NCBI GenBank assembly: GCA_028290545.1
Contig: JAQGJP010000018.1
Coordinates: 44,956-108,955, forward strand
Reading direction: 5' to 3'
Origin: Rhizobium sp.
GTDB lineage: Bacteria > Pseudomonadota > Alphaproteobacteria > Rhizobiales > Rhizobiaceae
Length of the DNA: 64,000 nucleotides
The first letter of the stretch is position 1; every line of letters starts with the position of its first letter. Below the pieces are notes generated by a model, which was given only the letters and a program-made list of their open reading frames with translations, was not told the origin of the DNA and did no database searches. The position numbers and the translations under genes are program-made. Shown piece by piece: positions 45,916 through 55,427 of the stretch.

Positions 45916-46013
45916 GGTGAATTGCTTCCGGATGAATTTTGACCGGGCCTTTAGCAAAGTTTTTCGCAACATGCATCCCTTTCACACATCAATGTTTGCA
46001 ATGAAATCCATCA

Positions 46014-47144
46014 ATGGCTGAGTTGAAGACCGCGATAGGGCTGATGAGCGGCACGTCGATGGACGGGATCGATATTGCCCTCGTCAGGACGGACGGCGAG
46101 GCTCGGGTCGAGCGCGGTCCTTCGCTCGGTATCGCCTACCCGCCGGATTTCAGAAAGAAGCTCGGCGAGGCGCTGGAGATCGCAAAACGAATCCGGAAGC
46201 GTGACGAACGCCCTGAAAACATGGCGGAAATCGAACGCGAGCTGACTCAGCGTCATGCAAGTGCGGTCAATGCGTTTCTCGACAAGTTCAGTATCGCGCC
46301 CCAAGACGTTGATCTGATTGGATTTCATGGCCAGACTGTGCTGCACCGGCCATTGCAGGGATTGACCGTGCAGATCGGCGATGGACCGCTTCTGGCGCGG
46401 GAAACCGGAATTCCTGTCGTCCACGACATGCGCGCCAACGACATGGTGCATGGCGGGCAAGGGGCGCCGCTGGTGCCGGTCTACCATGCGGCGCTGGCGG
46501 CGGGACTTTCCGGCTTTGCCGGCAAGTCGATCATGTTCGTCAATATAGGCGGGATTTCCAACCTGACCTTCGTCGCTTCGAGCGGCAGGATCATCGCTTA
46601 CGATTCCGGGCCCGGAAATACGCTGATCGACCAGTGGGTGGAGGCTGAAGCCGGTGTTCCCTTCGATCAGGGCGGTGCGATCGCCTCGGAAGGCTCTGTG
46701 ATCGGCACGCTGGCGGATCGTTATCTCGCCCAGCCGTTCTTCACCTCAGACAAGCGCATATCGCTCGACCGCAACGATTTCGTTCCGCCTGCAACAGAAG
46801 ATATTGGACTGCATGACGGCGCGCGAACGCTGGCTTATGTGACGGCAGCGGCGATTTTCAAATCGATGCGGCATCTGCCGGAGAGGCCCCAACTGATCAT
46901 CGTCTGCGGCGGCGGACGCTTGAACCGCGTGATCATGGCCGATCTGGCTGATCTGGCAGGAGGGGCGAAGGTGGCAGCAGCGGAAGAATTCGGCTTCAAT
47001 GGCGATAGCATGGAGGCCGAGGCCTGGGCCTATCTCGCCGTGCGCTCGGCGAGGGGATTGCCGCTGACATTTCCGGGCACGACCGGGGTGAAAGAAGCTG
47101 TCACGGGCGGAGTGATGGCGGGGCGGCCAAACGTGTCCGGCTAA
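46014..47144 (+). CDS. anmK: Anhydro-N-acetylmuramic acid kinase
   Basis: A 376-residue sugar kinase of peptidoglycan recycling: it phosphorylates and opens 1,6-anhydro-MurNAc. Motifs: [52 protein letters not shown] and ICGGGRLNR. Length is normal. Its last 4 bp overlap the end of the convergent hicB gene. It fits the rich set of wall enzymes in this window. Confidence 0.95.
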   Translation: MAELKTAIGLMSGTSMDGIDIALVRTDGEARVERGPSLGIAYPPDFRKKLGEALEIAKRIRKRDERPENMAEIERELTQRHASAVNAFLDKFSIAPQDVDLIGFHGQTVLHRPLQGLTVQIGDGPLLARETGIPVVHDMRANDMVHGGQGAPLVPVYHAALAAGLSGFAGKSIMFVNIGGISNLTFVASSGRIIAYDSGPGNTLIDQWVEAEAGVPFDQGGAIASEGSVIGTLADRYLAQPFFTSDKRISLDRNDFVPPATEDIGLHDGARTLAYVTAAAIFKSMRHLPERPQLIIVCGGGRLNRVIMADLADLAGGAKVAAAEEFGFNGDSMEAEAWAYLAVRSARGLPLTFPGTTGVKEAVTGGVMAGRPNVSG

Positions 47145-47539
47145 AGCCGATCTTCTTCAATCGCGAGCTTTGCCGCCTTCACCAGCAGGCCGGAGCGCGA
47201 CAAGCCGTGATTGTTCGCATAGTTATCAATGACCTTTAAATCGCTCTCGGGGATCGTGATGTTCACGCGGATTGCGCGATCCTGTTGTTTCGTATCCACC
47301 AGGACGGCAACTGCATCACGATTCTCACGGATTTTCATGATGTCATCGAGCGAGGAAGGCGTTGGTATCGCGTCGCCATCCTCAGCCATTCCTTCAATGT
47401 GGAAGGTCAGTGCCTCTTCAGCCATGAGACGGGCTTCCTCCAGTGTGCTGCCTGCTGTGATGCAGCCGGGGAAATCCGGGAAAGATACGCCGAAGTCGCT
47501 ATTTTCTTCCTTGTGAATGAGTGCAACGTAATCGGTCAT
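47141..47539 (-). CDS. hicB: HicB-family antitoxin with DNA-binding domain
   Basis: A 132-residue HicB: the N-terminal partial RNase-H fold reads [41 protein letters not shown], and the C-terminal [37 protein letters not shown] is a ribbon-helix-helix DNA-binding domain. Reading frame intact. It overlaps by 4 bp (ATGA) the remnant of its toxin gene, which carries a nonsense codon. A strong palindrome before hicA (47735-47757) is probably its operator, so it may persist as an autorepressor. Confidence 0.9.
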   Translation of the reverse strand: MTDYVALIHKEENSDFGVSFPDFPGCITAGSTLEEARLMAEEALTFHIEGMAEDGDAIPTPSSLDDIMKIRENRDAVAVLVDTKQQDRAIRVNITIPESDLKVIDNYANNHGLSRSGLLVKAAKLAIEEDRL

Positions 47540-47733
47540 TTGCTTATCCTCAGTCGCAATCCGGCCTGTTTTTCAATGCTGCGAAGCGTGCCAGCCGGGA
47601 CATCCTTCCCGGGATGCGGGACGGTCATGCGCCCCGGCTTGTCCGGATGTTTTAATTGCAGGTGGGAGCCTTTTCGGCCGACCTCGATTCAGCCGTCCGC
47701 AAGCAGGAGTCTGATAATCTCGCGGCTATCCAT
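47536..47733 (-). pseudogene. hicA: hicA toxin with in-frame stop (W15 to TGA)
   Basis: The frame from ATG at 47733 reads MDSREIIRLLLADG, then TGA at 47691-47689 where HicA proteins have Trp (DGW), then IEVGRKGSHLQLKHPDKPG and MTVPHPGKDVPAGTLRSIEKQAGL to the true stop at 47536. All other HicA landmarks are intact, including catalytic His in GSH (codon 24), which lies after the premature stop, so the 14-residue product must be inactive. One base change (TGG to TGA) explains it. It overlaps hicB by 4 bp. Confidence 0.9.
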
Positions 47734-47734
47734 T

Positions 47735-47757
47735 CAGTGTGTATAACGTACACACTG
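47735..47757. promoter_or_regulatory. Perfect inverted repeat, probable HicB operator
   Basis: CAGTGTGTA and TACACACTG are exact complements separated by 5 bp, 1 bp upstream of the hicA start codon. HicB proteins with a ribbon-helix-helix domain bind such repeats to repress their own operon. The position favours that reading; binding itself is inference. Confidence 0.7.
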
Positions 47758-47783
47758 GTTTCATTGCAAATCTGATTGTCGGC

Positions 47784-48461
47784 TTACCGGATCCGTTTGG
47801 CGGCCGGCTCCGGAACCAGTTCGCCGGCCATGCGCCGGTCGAGATAGTCGCCGCATTCCTCGATCAGCGTATCCATCTGGCCGGAGAAAAAGTGGTTGGC
47901 GTCCGGAAGCGTCTTGTGGGTGATCAGGATACCCTTCTGGGCCTTCAGCTTGTCGACGAGCCCCAGGACGTCCTTCTCAGGTGCGACCTTGTCGGCTTCG
48001 CCGTTGATGATCAGGCCGGACGACGGGCAGGGTGCCAGGAAGGAGAAATCATAGGTGTTGGGCTGCGGCGCGACAGAAATGAAGCCTTCGATCTCGGGGC
48101 GGCGCATCAGGAGCTGCATGCCGATCCATGAACCGAAGGAATAGCCGGCGACCCAGCAACTCTTCGAATCGGGATGCAGGCTCTGCACCCAGTCGAGCGC
48201 CGAGGCGGCGTCGGAAAGTTCGCCCGCGCCATGGTCGAATTCGCCCTGGCTGCGGCCGATCGAACGGAAATTGAACCGGAGCGTGGTGAAACCGCGCTTC
48301 TGGAACATGTAGAACATCTGATAGACAATCTGATTGTTCATCGTTCCGCCGAATTGCGGATGCGGATGAAGAATGATCGCAATCGGAGCGCTTTTCTGTT
48401 TGGAGGGCTGATAGCGGCCTTCCAGGCGTCCGGCCGGACCATTGAAGATGACTTCGGGCAT
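47784..48461 (-). CDS. Alpha/beta hydrolase (YtpA/DUF-type, small)
   Basis: A 225-residue alpha/beta hydrolase: IILHPHPQFGGTMNN is the oxyanion region, VAGYSFGSWIGM the nucleophile elbow (Ser in GYSFG), and the acid and base are around INGEADKVAP and PDANHFFSG. Homologues are annotated only as hydrolases or acetyl esterases; no substrate is known. GGAG lies 5 nt before the ATG at 48461. It is divergent from the suf cluster, so its promoter region overlaps the Irr-box region. Confidence 0.85.
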   Translation of the reverse strand: MPEVIFNGPAGRLEGRYQPSKQKSAPIAIILHPHPQFGGTMNNQIVYQMFYMFQKRGFTTLRFNFRSIGRSQGEFDHGAGELSDAASALDWVQSLHPDSKSCWVAGYSFGSWIGMQLLMRRPEIEGFISVAPQPNTYDFSFLAPCPSSGLIINGEADKVAPEKDVLGLVDKLKAQKGILITHKTLPDANHFFSGQMDTLIEECGDYLDRRMAGELVPEPAAKRIR

Positions 48462-48515
48462 TCTTACTCCAGATGTTGAATGTTCCAAAAACAGCCCGGA
48501 AACTGCATTCCAGTC

Positions 48516-48544
48516 TTGACGAAAGCAGTCAGCTTTTCTAAGAG
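48516..48544 (+). promoter_or_regulatory. Probable promoter of the suf cluster
   Basis: TTGACG (48516-48521) and TAAGAG (48539-48544) are separated by 17 bp, a sigma-70-like spacing. Transcription would start near 48551, inside the Irr-box-like palindrome. Confidence 0.5.
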
Positions 48545-48548
48545 CTAG

Positions 48549-48565
48549 TTTAGAACCATTCGAAA
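48549..48565. promoter_or_regulatory. Irr box (iron control element) at the suf promoter
   Basis: TTTAGAACCATTCGAAA matches the published alphaproteobacterial iron control element TTTAGAA-N3-TTCTAAA at 13 of 14 fixed positions. It is an imperfect palindrome and lies just downstream of the predicted -10, where the heme-responsive repressor Irr would block transcription under low iron. It sits 110 bp before the first suf gene. Match and position are seen; binding by Irr is inference. Confidence 0.72.
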
Positions 48566-48674
48566 GTTAGGGCCTTGGCCCGTTTCGTGTGACGCTTCAT
48601 AAGACAGGCGAGACCGGAATTACAAGAAAAATGCGATTCGGTTCGGTTTATCTCGCCAGGGACAGTTATTGAGC

Positions 48675-49838
48675 ATGAGCAATACCCGCGCCTATATGGA
48701 CTGGAATGCGACAGCGCCGCTTCTTGACGAAGCGCGCGAAGCATTCCTGCGCCTGGCGCTGATGGAAGGCAACCCGTCCTCCGTCCACAAGGAAGGCCGG
48801 GCAGTGCGTGCCGAAATCGAGTCGGCCCGGCGTTCGATTGCCCTTGCCTTGAACGCCAGGCCGGCAAGCGTCGTCTTCACCAGCGGCGCGACGGAAGCAG
48901 CCAATCTGGCGCTGACGCCCGATTACCGGATGGGACGGGCAGCGTTGACGATCGGCCGTCTCTATGTTTCAGGCATCGAGCACAAGGCAATCTTCGAGGG
49001 CGGGCGTTTTCCGGCATCGGCCGTTTCAGTCTTTCCGGTCACCGGTGATGGCGTTGCCGATCTCGCGGCGCTGGACGCGATGCTGGCCGGACATGATAAA
49101 TCCAGTGGCCTGCCGATGGTGGCGTTGATGCTGGCCAACAACGAGACCGGTGTCATCCAGCCGGTGCGGGAGGCCGCTTCGATCGTGCATAGGCATGGTG
49201 GCGTGCTGGTCGTCGATGCCGTGCAGGCCTTTGGTCGTATCGCGCTTGACATCGAAGCGCTCGGCGCTGATTTCCTGATCGTCTCCAGCCACAAGATCGG
49301 TGGACCCAAGGGCGCGGGCGCGCTTGTCGCCCGTGGCGAGACCATGATGCCGTCGGCGCTGATCCGCGGCGGCGGCCAGGAAAAGGGCCATCGTTCGGGC
49401 ACCGAGAATGCCGCTTCCATCACCGGTTTCGGTGCTGCAGCGCAGGCTGCTGCATCCGATATCGACACCCGGACGGCAACGCTTGCCGCCCGGCGCGACA
49501 GGCTTGAAGCCGCGATGCTGGATATCGTGCCCGGCATCGTGATTCACGGCCGGCTGGTGGATCGCCTGCCGAACACGACGTTCTTCTCTCTGGACGGGAT
49601 GAAATCGGAAACCGGGCAGATCGCTTTCGATCTCGAAGGCGTGGCGCTCTCGGCGGGTTCGGCCTGCTCCTCGGGCAAGGTGGGCGAAAGCCATGTTCTG
49701 ATGGCCATGGGTTTCGATCCGCGCATGGGAGCCTTGCGTATTTCCTTCGGGCATTCGACCTCGGAAACGGATATGGAGCGGACAATTGCCGCATTCCGCC
49801 GTATTGCAGGCCGCCTGACCAAGGCGGACGCTGCCTAG
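48675..49838 (+). CDS. Cysteine desulfurase, NifS/IscS type
   Basis: A 387-residue PLP enzyme that takes sulfur from cysteine. [10 protein letters not shown] near the start, SSVHKEGR, the PLP-lysine segment [15 protein letters not shown], and the loop [15 protein letters not shown] carrying the catalytic Cys. The last point marks it as a group I enzyme, unlike SufS further down. It is the first gene of the suf cluster and lies under the Irr box. Rhizobial suf operons normally carry both enzymes. Confidence 0.93.
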   Translation: MSNTRAYMDWNATAPLLDEAREAFLRLALMEGNPSSVHKEGRAVRAEIESARRSIALALNARPASVVFTSGATEAANLALTPDYRMGRAALTIGRLYVSGIEHKAIFEGGRFPASAVSVFPVTGDGVADLAALDAMLAGHDKSSGLPMVALMLANNETGVIQPVREAASIVHRHGGVLVVDAVQAFGRIALDIEALGADFLIVSSHKIGGPKGAGALVARGETMMPSALIRGGGQEKGHRSGTENAASITGFGAAAQAAASDIDTRTATLAARRDRLEAAMLDIVPGIVIHGRLVDRLPNTTFFSLDGMKSETGQIAFDLEGVALSAGSACSSGKVGESHVLMAMGFDPRMGALRISFGHSTSETDMERTIAAFRRIAGRLTKADAA

Positions 49839-49996
49839 ATCTTTTGCGGATCGTCAAAAATCCGCTTGCCAAAAGGGGTGAAAATCGCCTTCTGGCCACA
49901 CTATATAGACAGCAACGCCTTGCATCAAAAAGCATGCGCGAGCTGTCACAACGACAACAAGCTGCCGGCCTTGACCCGGCGAGATTGGAGATCGAA

Positions 49997-51466
49997 ATGG
50001 CTGCGGTTCAAGAGACCATAGACCAGGTCCGCGCGATCGATGTGGACCAATACAAATACGGGTTCGAAACCAATATCGAATCCAACACCGTGCCGCCGGG
50101 CCTGAACGAAGACGTCATTCGCCTGATCTCGGCGAAGAAAGACGAGCCGGACTGGATGCTGGAATGGCGGCTGGAAGCCTATCGCCGCTGGCTGACCATG
50201 ATCGAGCCGGACTGGGCGCGCGTTCACTATCCGAAGATCGACTTCAACTCGATCAGCTATTATTCCGCCCCGAAGAGCCAGTCTGGGCCGATGTCGCTCG
50301 ACGATATCGATCCGGAAATCCTGAAAACCTATGAGAAGCTCGGCATACCCCTGCGCGAGCAGGAAATCCTGGCCGGCGTGCAGAACCGGAGAATCGCCGT
50401 CGATGCGGTGTTCGATTCCGTCTCGGTGGTCACGACCTTCAAGGAAGAGCTGAAGAAGGCCGGCGTAATCTTCATGTCGATCTCCGAAGCGCTGCGCGAA
50501 CATCCCGATCTGGTGCGCAAATATCTCGGCTCGGTCGTGCCGGTCACCGACAATTTCTATGCGACCCTGAATTGCGCCGTCTTCACCGATGGTTCGTTCG
50601 TTTATGTTCCCAAGGGCGTGCGTTGCCCGATGGAATTGTCGACCTATTTCCGCATCAACGAGAAGAATACCGGCCAGTTCGAACGGACGCTGATCATTGC
50701 GGAAGAGGGGGCCTACGTCTCCTATCTCGAAGGTTGCACCGCGCCGCAGCGCGACGAGAATCAGTTGCATGCCGCTGTGGTCGAGCTCGTTGCGCTTGAT
50801 GATGCCGAAATCAAGTATTCGACGGTGCAGAACTGGTATCCCGGCGACAAGAACGGCAAGGGCGGCATCTACAATTTCGTCACCAAGCGCGGCGATTGCC
50901 GCGGCAAGAATTCCAAGATCTCCTGGACGCAGGTCGAGACCGGTTCGGCGATCACCTGGAAATACCCGTCCTGCATCCTGCGCGGCGATGGTTCGCGCGG
51001 CGAGTTCTATTCGATCGCGGTATCCAACGGCTATCAGCAGGTCGATTCCGGCACCAAGATGCTGCATCTCGGCAAGAACACCTCGAGCCGGATCATCTCC
51101 AAGGGCATTTCGGCCGGCCATTCCAACAACACCTATCGCGGCCAGGTCAATGTCCACCGCAAGGCGGACAATGCCCGCAACTTCACCCAGTGCGACTCGC
51201 TGCTGATCGGCGACAAGTGCGGCGCCCATACCGTGCCCTATATCGAGGCCAAGAACTCGACGGCGCAGCTCGAACATGAAGCGACGACATCGAAAGTGTC
51301 CGAGGATCATCTGTTCTACTGCATGCAGCGCGGCATTCCGCAAGAGGCAGCACTGGCGCTGATCGTCAACGGTTTCGTGCGCGAAGTCATCCAGGAACTG
51401 CCGATGGAATTTGCCGTCGAAGCGCAGAAGCTGATCGGCATCAGTCTGGAAGGCAGTGTCGGTTGA
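49997..51466 (+). CDS. sufB: Fe-S cluster scaffold SufB
   Basis: A 489-residue component of the SufBCD complex, which assembles Fe-S clusters. [50 protein letters not shown] and [37 protein letters not shown] are typical, ending with the SufD-like beta-helix and [12 protein letters not shown]. The start at 49997 follows GGAG; 51 codons of upstream open frame have no family match. The 158-bp gap to the cysteine desulfurase holds no gene. Confidence 0.96.
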   Translation: MAAVQETIDQVRAIDVDQYKYGFETNIESNTVPPGLNEDVIRLISAKKDEPDWMLEWRLEAYRRWLTMIEPDWARVHYPKIDFNSISYYSAPKSQSGPMSLDDIDPEILKTYEKLGIPLREQEILAGVQNRRIAVDAVFDSVSVVTTFKEELKKAGVIFMSISEALREHPDLVRKYLGSVVPVTDNFYATLNCAVFTDGSFVYVPKGVRCPMELSTYFRINEKNTGQFERTLIIAEEGAYVSYLEGCTAPQRDENQLHAAVVELVALDDAEIKYSTVQNWYPGDKNGKGGIYNFVTKRGDCRGKNSKISWTQVETGSAITWKYPSCILRGDGSRGEFYSIAVSNGYQQVDSGTKMLHLGKNTSSRIISKGISAGHSNNTYRGQVNVHRKADNARNFTQCDSLLIGDKCGAHTVPYIEAKNSTAQLEHEATTSKVSEDHLFYCMQRGIPQEAALALIVNGFVREVIQELPMEFAVEAQKLIGISLEGSVG

Positions 51467-51534
51467 CCTGACCGGCCCGTCCTCGTTGTCTCCTTCGCGG
51501 CTGATGCCGCATTCGTTATTCGTAGGAAAAGAAA

Positions 51535-52290
51535 ATGCTTGAAATCAGAAATCTGCATGCCCGCATCGCCGAGGACGGCACCGAGATCATCCGTGGCCTG
51601 AACCTGACGGTCAAGGCCGGCGAAGTCGCCGCGATCATGGGGCCGAACGGCTCGGGCAAGTCGACGCTCTCCTATATCCTGTCGGGTCGTGAAGACTACG
51701 AAGTGACCGAAGGCGACATCCTGTTCAACGGCGAGAGCATTCTCGAACTCAACCCGGCCGAACGCGCCTCGAAGGGCATTTTCCTGGCCTTCCAGTATCC
51801 GGTGGAAATACCGGGCGTTGCGACGATGCAGTTCCTGAAGGTGGCGATGAACGAGCAGCGCAAGGCGCGCGGCGAAGCCGAACTGACGACGCCGGAATTC
51901 ATCAGGCGCGTCAAGGCCGAGGCGAGCGGATTGCAGATCGACATGGACATGCTGAAGCGTCCTCTGAATGTCGGCTTTTCCGGCGGCGAGAAGAAGCGCG
52001 CGGAAATCCTGCAGATGGCGCTGTTGCAGCCGTCGCTTTGCGTATTGGACGAAACGGATTCCGGCTTGGATATCGATGCGCTGAAGATCGTTGCCGATGG
52101 TGTCAACGCGCTGCGTTCGCCCGATCGCGCCATCGTGGTGATCACCCATTATCAGCGGCTGCTTGATCATATCGTGCCGGATACGGTGCACGTGCTCTAC
52201 AAGGGCCAGATCATCAAGAGCGGCCAGAAAGAGCTTGCCCACGAACTGGAAGCCAATGGCTATGCCGATATCATCGGCGAGGCGGCATAA
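51535..52290 (+). CDS. sufC: Fe-S assembly ATPase SufC
   Basis: A 251-residue ABC ATPase that drives SufBCD. Walker A is GPNGSGKST, the Q loop is in FLAFQYPVEIPG, the signature is FSGGEKKRAEIL, Walker B ends VLDETDSGLD and the switch His is in VITHYQRL. It starts 68 bp after sufB and ends where sufD begins, with no gap. Length standard. Confidence 0.97.
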   Translation: MLEIRNLHARIAEDGTEIIRGLNLTVKAGEVAAIMGPNGSGKSTLSYILSGREDYEVTEGDILFNGESILELNPAERASKGIFLAFQYPVEIPGVATMQFLKVAMNEQRKARGEAELTTPEFIRRVKAEASGLQIDMDMLKRPLNVGFSGGEKKRAEILQMALLQPSLCVLDETDSGLDIDALKIVADGVNALRSPDRAIVVITHYQRLLDHIVPDTVHVLYKGQIIKSGQKELAHELEANGYADIIGEAA

Positions 52291-53562
52291 ATGACGATCC
52301 AGATACCAATCAAGCCGACGGCGGCCGAGACCGGGCTGCTCGAAGCATTCGGCGGCGCGATCGGGCAATTGCCGGGTGACGCCTCGATCACCACCCAGCG
52401 CAGCACGCTGGTTCAGGGTATCAAGACGCTCGGTCTGCCGACACGCCGCCGCGAAGCCTGGCATTACACCGATCTGCGTTCGCTGATGAACTCTGTTCCG
52501 GCGGCAGCGGGCAATAGTGCCGCCGCCCTCGCACCGCTGGTCGCCAATGCGCAGGTTCTGCCGATCTCCAATGGTGTGGCGGACAAGTCCGCAACGCTCA
52601 CCGGTGCGGTGGTCAAGCGCTACAGCGACAGCCTGCTCGACGGCTCGGCGCTGAAGGGGCTTACAGTCCGCGATGCCGACGATCTTGTCGGGCGGCTGAA
52701 TGGAAGTTTCGTCCGGGACGGTTACGCGATCCATTTTCCCGAAGGCTATGAGAGCGACCGGCCAGTCGAAATCCAGCTCGTCCAGGGTGGCGGCTTCGTC
52801 AATACGCGCGTGCCGGTCAATTTCGGCGCCGGTGCCAAGGCGACCGTGATCGAGCGGCACCATGGCGGTGGAGACAGTGCCGCGCTGGTGTCGTCGGTCA
52901 GTGACATCACGCTCGGCGAGGGCGCCGAGGTGACCTGGGTCATCCTGCAGCAGCAGGGTGTCGATGATACCCATCTCGGGCAGATCCGCGTCAAGTTCGG
53001 CAAGGATGCCAAGCTCCGGCTCTACATCGTCAATGCCGGCGGCCGCCTCGTGCGCCAGGACATTTTCATCGACGTCGATGGTGAGGGTTCCGACCTGACC
53101 TTGCGTGGAATCAACCTGCTCGGCGGCGGCAGCCATACCGATGTGACCCTTGTGCTCGGGCACAATGTCGCGAACACGACGTCGACCGAAGTCATGCGCA
53201 ATGTCGTTTTCGATCGCGCCAAGGGCGTTTTCCAGGGACAGATCCGCGTCGCGCCCGACGCGCAGAAGACTGATGCGAAAATGTCCTGCAATACGTTGCT
53301 GCTGTCCGACGAAGCCGAATTCTCCAGCAAGCCGGAGCTGGAAATCTTTGCCGACGACGTGGTCTGCGGCCATGGCGCCACGGTTGCCGATATCGATCAC
53401 CGCCACCTGTTCTATCTCCAGTCACGCGGCATTCCGGAACAGCAGGCCCGCGGGCTGCTGATCCAGGCTTTCGTACAGGAAACGGTCGAGGAACTGGATG
53501 ACGAGCCGCTGATCGAGGCTCTGGAAGGCGTGATCCAGACGTGGATGGAAAAGCGCCTCTGA
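52291..53562 (+). CDS. sufD: Fe-S assembly protein SufD
   Basis: A 423-residue partner of SufB. Landmarks: TRRREAWHYTDLRSLM near residue 50, the beta-helix repeats with GINLLGGGSHTDVTLVLGH, KMSCNTLLLSDEAEFSSKPELEIFADDVVCGHGATVADID, and FYLQSRGIPEQQARGLLIQAFVQE. It follows sufC directly and is followed by a 197-bp repeat-rich gap before sufS, so the operon may be interrupted there. Confidence 0.95.
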   Translation: MTIQIPIKPTAAETGLLEAFGGAIGQLPGDASITTQRSTLVQGIKTLGLPTRRREAWHYTDLRSLMNSVPAAAGNSAAALAPLVANAQVLPISNGVADKSATLTGAVVKRYSDSLLDGSALKGLTVRDADDLVGRLNGSFVRDGYAIHFPEGYESDRPVEIQLVQGGGFVNTRVPVNFGAGAKATVIERHHGGGDSAALVSSVSDITLGEGAEVTWVILQQQGVDDTHLGQIRVKFGKDAKLRLYIVNAGGRLVRQDIFIDVDGEGSDLTLRGINLLGGGSHTDVTLVLGHNVANTTSTEVMRNVVFDRAKGVFQGQIRVAPDAQKTDAKMSCNTLLLSDEAEFSSKPELEIFADDVVCGHGATVADIDHRHLFYLQSRGIPEQQARGLLIQAFVQETVEELDDEPLIEALEGVIQTWMEKRL

Positions 53563-53583
53563 TCGGCGTCCAGCATCGACGAC

Positions 53584-53672
53584 GTTATCCTCGGGCTTGA
53601 CCCGAGGATCCACGCCTGAAGTGCAGCCGGCGACCTACAATATGGATACTCGGGTCAAGCCCGAGGATGACA
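53584..53672. repeat. Inverted pair of rhizobial-type palindromic repeats
   Basis: Two copies of a roughly 29-bp palindrome, ATCCTCGGG-cttga-CCCGAGGAT and its relative ATACTCGGG-tcaag-CCCGAGGAT, lie head to head 30 bp apart. The second is the reverse complement of the first with one or two changes. They resemble the dispersed GTCATCCTCGGGCTTGACCC-type elements common in Rhizobiaceae genomes. Confidence 0.75.
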
Positions 53673-53699
53673 CATCGAGAGGTTGGCCATAGGTCCAAC

Positions 53700-53736
53700 T
53701 TACATCCTCCCCGGCGGGGAGAAGGTGGCCCGCCCT
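53700..53736. repeat. Fragment of a second dispersed palindromic repeat
   Basis: CATCCTCCCCGGCGGGGAGA and the following AGGTGGCCCGCCCTTCGAC resemble the widespread rhizobial CCCTCTCCCCG-loop-CGGGGAGAGGG element also found at 60749-60777. It abuts the sufS ribosome site at 53750. Confidence 0.5.
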
Positions 53737-53759
53737 TCGACAAGCACAGGAAACGATAC

Positions 53760-54992
53760 ATGTCTGGCAATGGCACTTACAACGTCGAGGCGATCCGCAA
53801 GGATTTTCCCATCCTGTCGAAGACGGTCTACGGCAAGCCGCTCGTCTATCTCGACAATGGCGCCTCGGCCCAGAAGCCGCAGGCTGTCATCGATGCGATC
53901 AGCCATGCCTACTCCAACGAATATGCCAATGTCCATCGCGGCCTGCATTTCCTTTCCAATGCCGCGACCGATGCCTATGAGGCGGCGCGCGAGAAGGTGC
54001 GGAAGTTCCTCAACGCCGGGTCGGTCGACGAGATCGTCTTCACCAAATCCTCGACAGAGGCGATCAACACGGTCGCCTATGGCTGGGGCATGCCGAATAT
54101 CGGCGACGGCGACGAGATCGTCATTTCGATCATGGAGCACCATTCCAACATCGTGCCGTGGCATTTCATCCGCGAGCGACAGGGCGCCAAGCTTGTCTGG
54201 GCGCCGGTCGATGACGACGGCGCCTTCAATCTCGACGATTTCGAGAAATGCCTGACCGACAAAACAAGGCTCGTCGCCATCACGCATATGTCGAATGCGC
54301 TTGGCACGATCGTCAATGTCAAGGAAGTCTGCCGCATCGCCCATGAGCGCGGCATTCCGGTGCTGATCGACGGATCGCAGGGCGCGGTGCATCTGCCGGT
54401 CGATGTCCGCGATATCGATTGCGACTGGTATGTGATGACGGGCCACAAGCTCTATGGACCCTCGGGCATCGGGGTGCTCTATGGCAAGTCCGGACGCCTG
54501 GCCTCCATGCGGCCGTTCCAGGGCGGTGGCGAGATGATCGCCGAAGTCACGATGGACGACGTCACTTACAACGATCCGCCGCACCGGTTCGAAGCGGGCA
54601 CGCCGCCGATCGTCCAGGCGATCGGGCTTGGCTATGCACTGGATTATATGGAGAATATCGGCCGCGCCGCGATCGCAGAGCATGAGGCCGGGCTGGCTGC
54701 CTATGCCGCCGAGCGGCTGCGTTCGGTCAACGCCCTGAAGATTTTCGGCAATGCACCGGGCAAGGGCGGCATTTTCTCCTTCGAACTCGAAGGCATTCAT
54801 GCCCATGACGTGTCGATGGTGATCGATCGCGACGGCGTCGCGGTGCGGGCCGGCACCCATTGTGCGCAGCCGCTCTTGACGCGCTTCGGCGTCACCTCCA
54901 CATGCAGGGCATCATTTGGACTTTACAATACCCGGGCCGAGGTCGATGTTCTGGTCGAGGCATTGGAACACGCCCGCAAATTCTTTGCGTGA
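53760..54992 (+). CDS. sufS: Cysteine desulfurase SufS
   Basis: A 410-residue group II cysteine desulfurase supplying sulfur to SufBCD. RKDFPILSKTVYGKPLVYLDNGASAQKP, VYLDNGAS, the PLP-lysine segment MTGHKLYGPSGIGVLYG, and the catalytic Cys in SFGLYNTRAEVD preceded by RASFGLYNT; the shorter loop distinguishes it from the group I enzyme at 48.7 kb. GGAAACGATAC precedes the ATG. It is separated from sufD by a block of palindromic repeats, so its expression may differ from sufBCD. Confidence 0.95.
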   Translation: MSGNGTYNVEAIRKDFPILSKTVYGKPLVYLDNGASAQKPQAVIDAISHAYSNEYANVHRGLHFLSNAATDAYEAAREKVRKFLNAGSVDEIVFTKSSTEAINTVAYGWGMPNIGDGDEIVISIMEHHSNIVPWHFIRERQGAKLVWAPVDDDGAFNLDDFEKCLTDKTRLVAITHMSNALGTIVNVKEVCRIAHERGIPVLIDGSQGAVHLPVDVRDIDCDWYVMTGHKLYGPSGIGVLYGKSGRLASMRPFQGGGEMIAEVTMDDVTYNDPPHRFEAGTPPIVQAIGLGYALDYMENIGRAAIAEHEAGLAAYAAERLRSVNALKIFGNAPGKGGIFSFELEGIHAHDVSMVIDRDGVAVRAGTHCAQPLLTRFGVTSTCRASFGLYNTRAEVDVLVEALEHARKFFA

Positions 54993-55005
54993 GAGAGACA
55001 CCGCC

Positions 55006-55383
55006 ATGAGCACAACCGAAGCCGAAAAGATCGACGTCCGCGAAGGCCTCGTCAAATCCACCATCCCGCCGGCGGAGCTTGATCGCCTCAGCGACGACAT
55101 TATCGCGGCGCTGAAGACGGTCTACGATCCCGAAATCCCCTCCGATATCTATGAGCTCGGGCTGATCTATCGCGTCGATATCGAGGACGACCGGATGGTC
55201 AGGATCGTCATGACGCTGACCGCGCCGGGCTGCCCGGTTGCAGGCGAAATGCCGGGCTGGGTGGAAAATGCAGTGGGCGCGGTGGAAGGCGTCATGGGCG
55301 TCGAAGTGACCATGACCTTCGATCCGCCCTGGTCCGCCGACCGTATGAGCGAAGAGGCGCAGGTCGCGCTCGGATGGTATTGA
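55006..55383 (+). CDS. sufT: SUF accessory protein, DUF59 (SufT-like)
   Basis: A 125-residue protein of the MIP18/DUF59 family: VYDPEIPSDIYELGLIYRVDIEDDRMVRIVMTLTAPGCPVAGEMPGWVENAV. DUF59 proteins help transfer or mature Fe-S clusters; in rhizobia this one is part of the suf operon. It starts 13 bp after sufS with GAGAGAGA upstream. The conserved Cys in APGCPVA is present. Confidence 0.9.
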   Translation: MSTTEAEKIDVREGLVKSTIPPAELDRLSDDIIAALKTVYDPEIPSDIYELGLIYRVDIEDDRMVRIVMTLTAPGCPVAGEMPGWVENAVGAVEGVMGVEVTMTFDPPWSADRMSEEAQVALGWY

Positions 55384-55427
55384 GCTCGATTTCGGGCTAG
55401 GATGTTACCGAACAGGAGATCGGGCCT

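Noticed and set aside
45915..46013. T-box leader upstream of tyrS
   Set aside because: The 99-bp divergent gap is too short and lacks T-box sequences; T-boxes are not expected in this phylum.
51316..53406. Open frame of 696 codons antisense to sufB-sufC-sufD
   Set aside because: It spans three genes with clear family motifs and is a complement-strand artefact of codon use.
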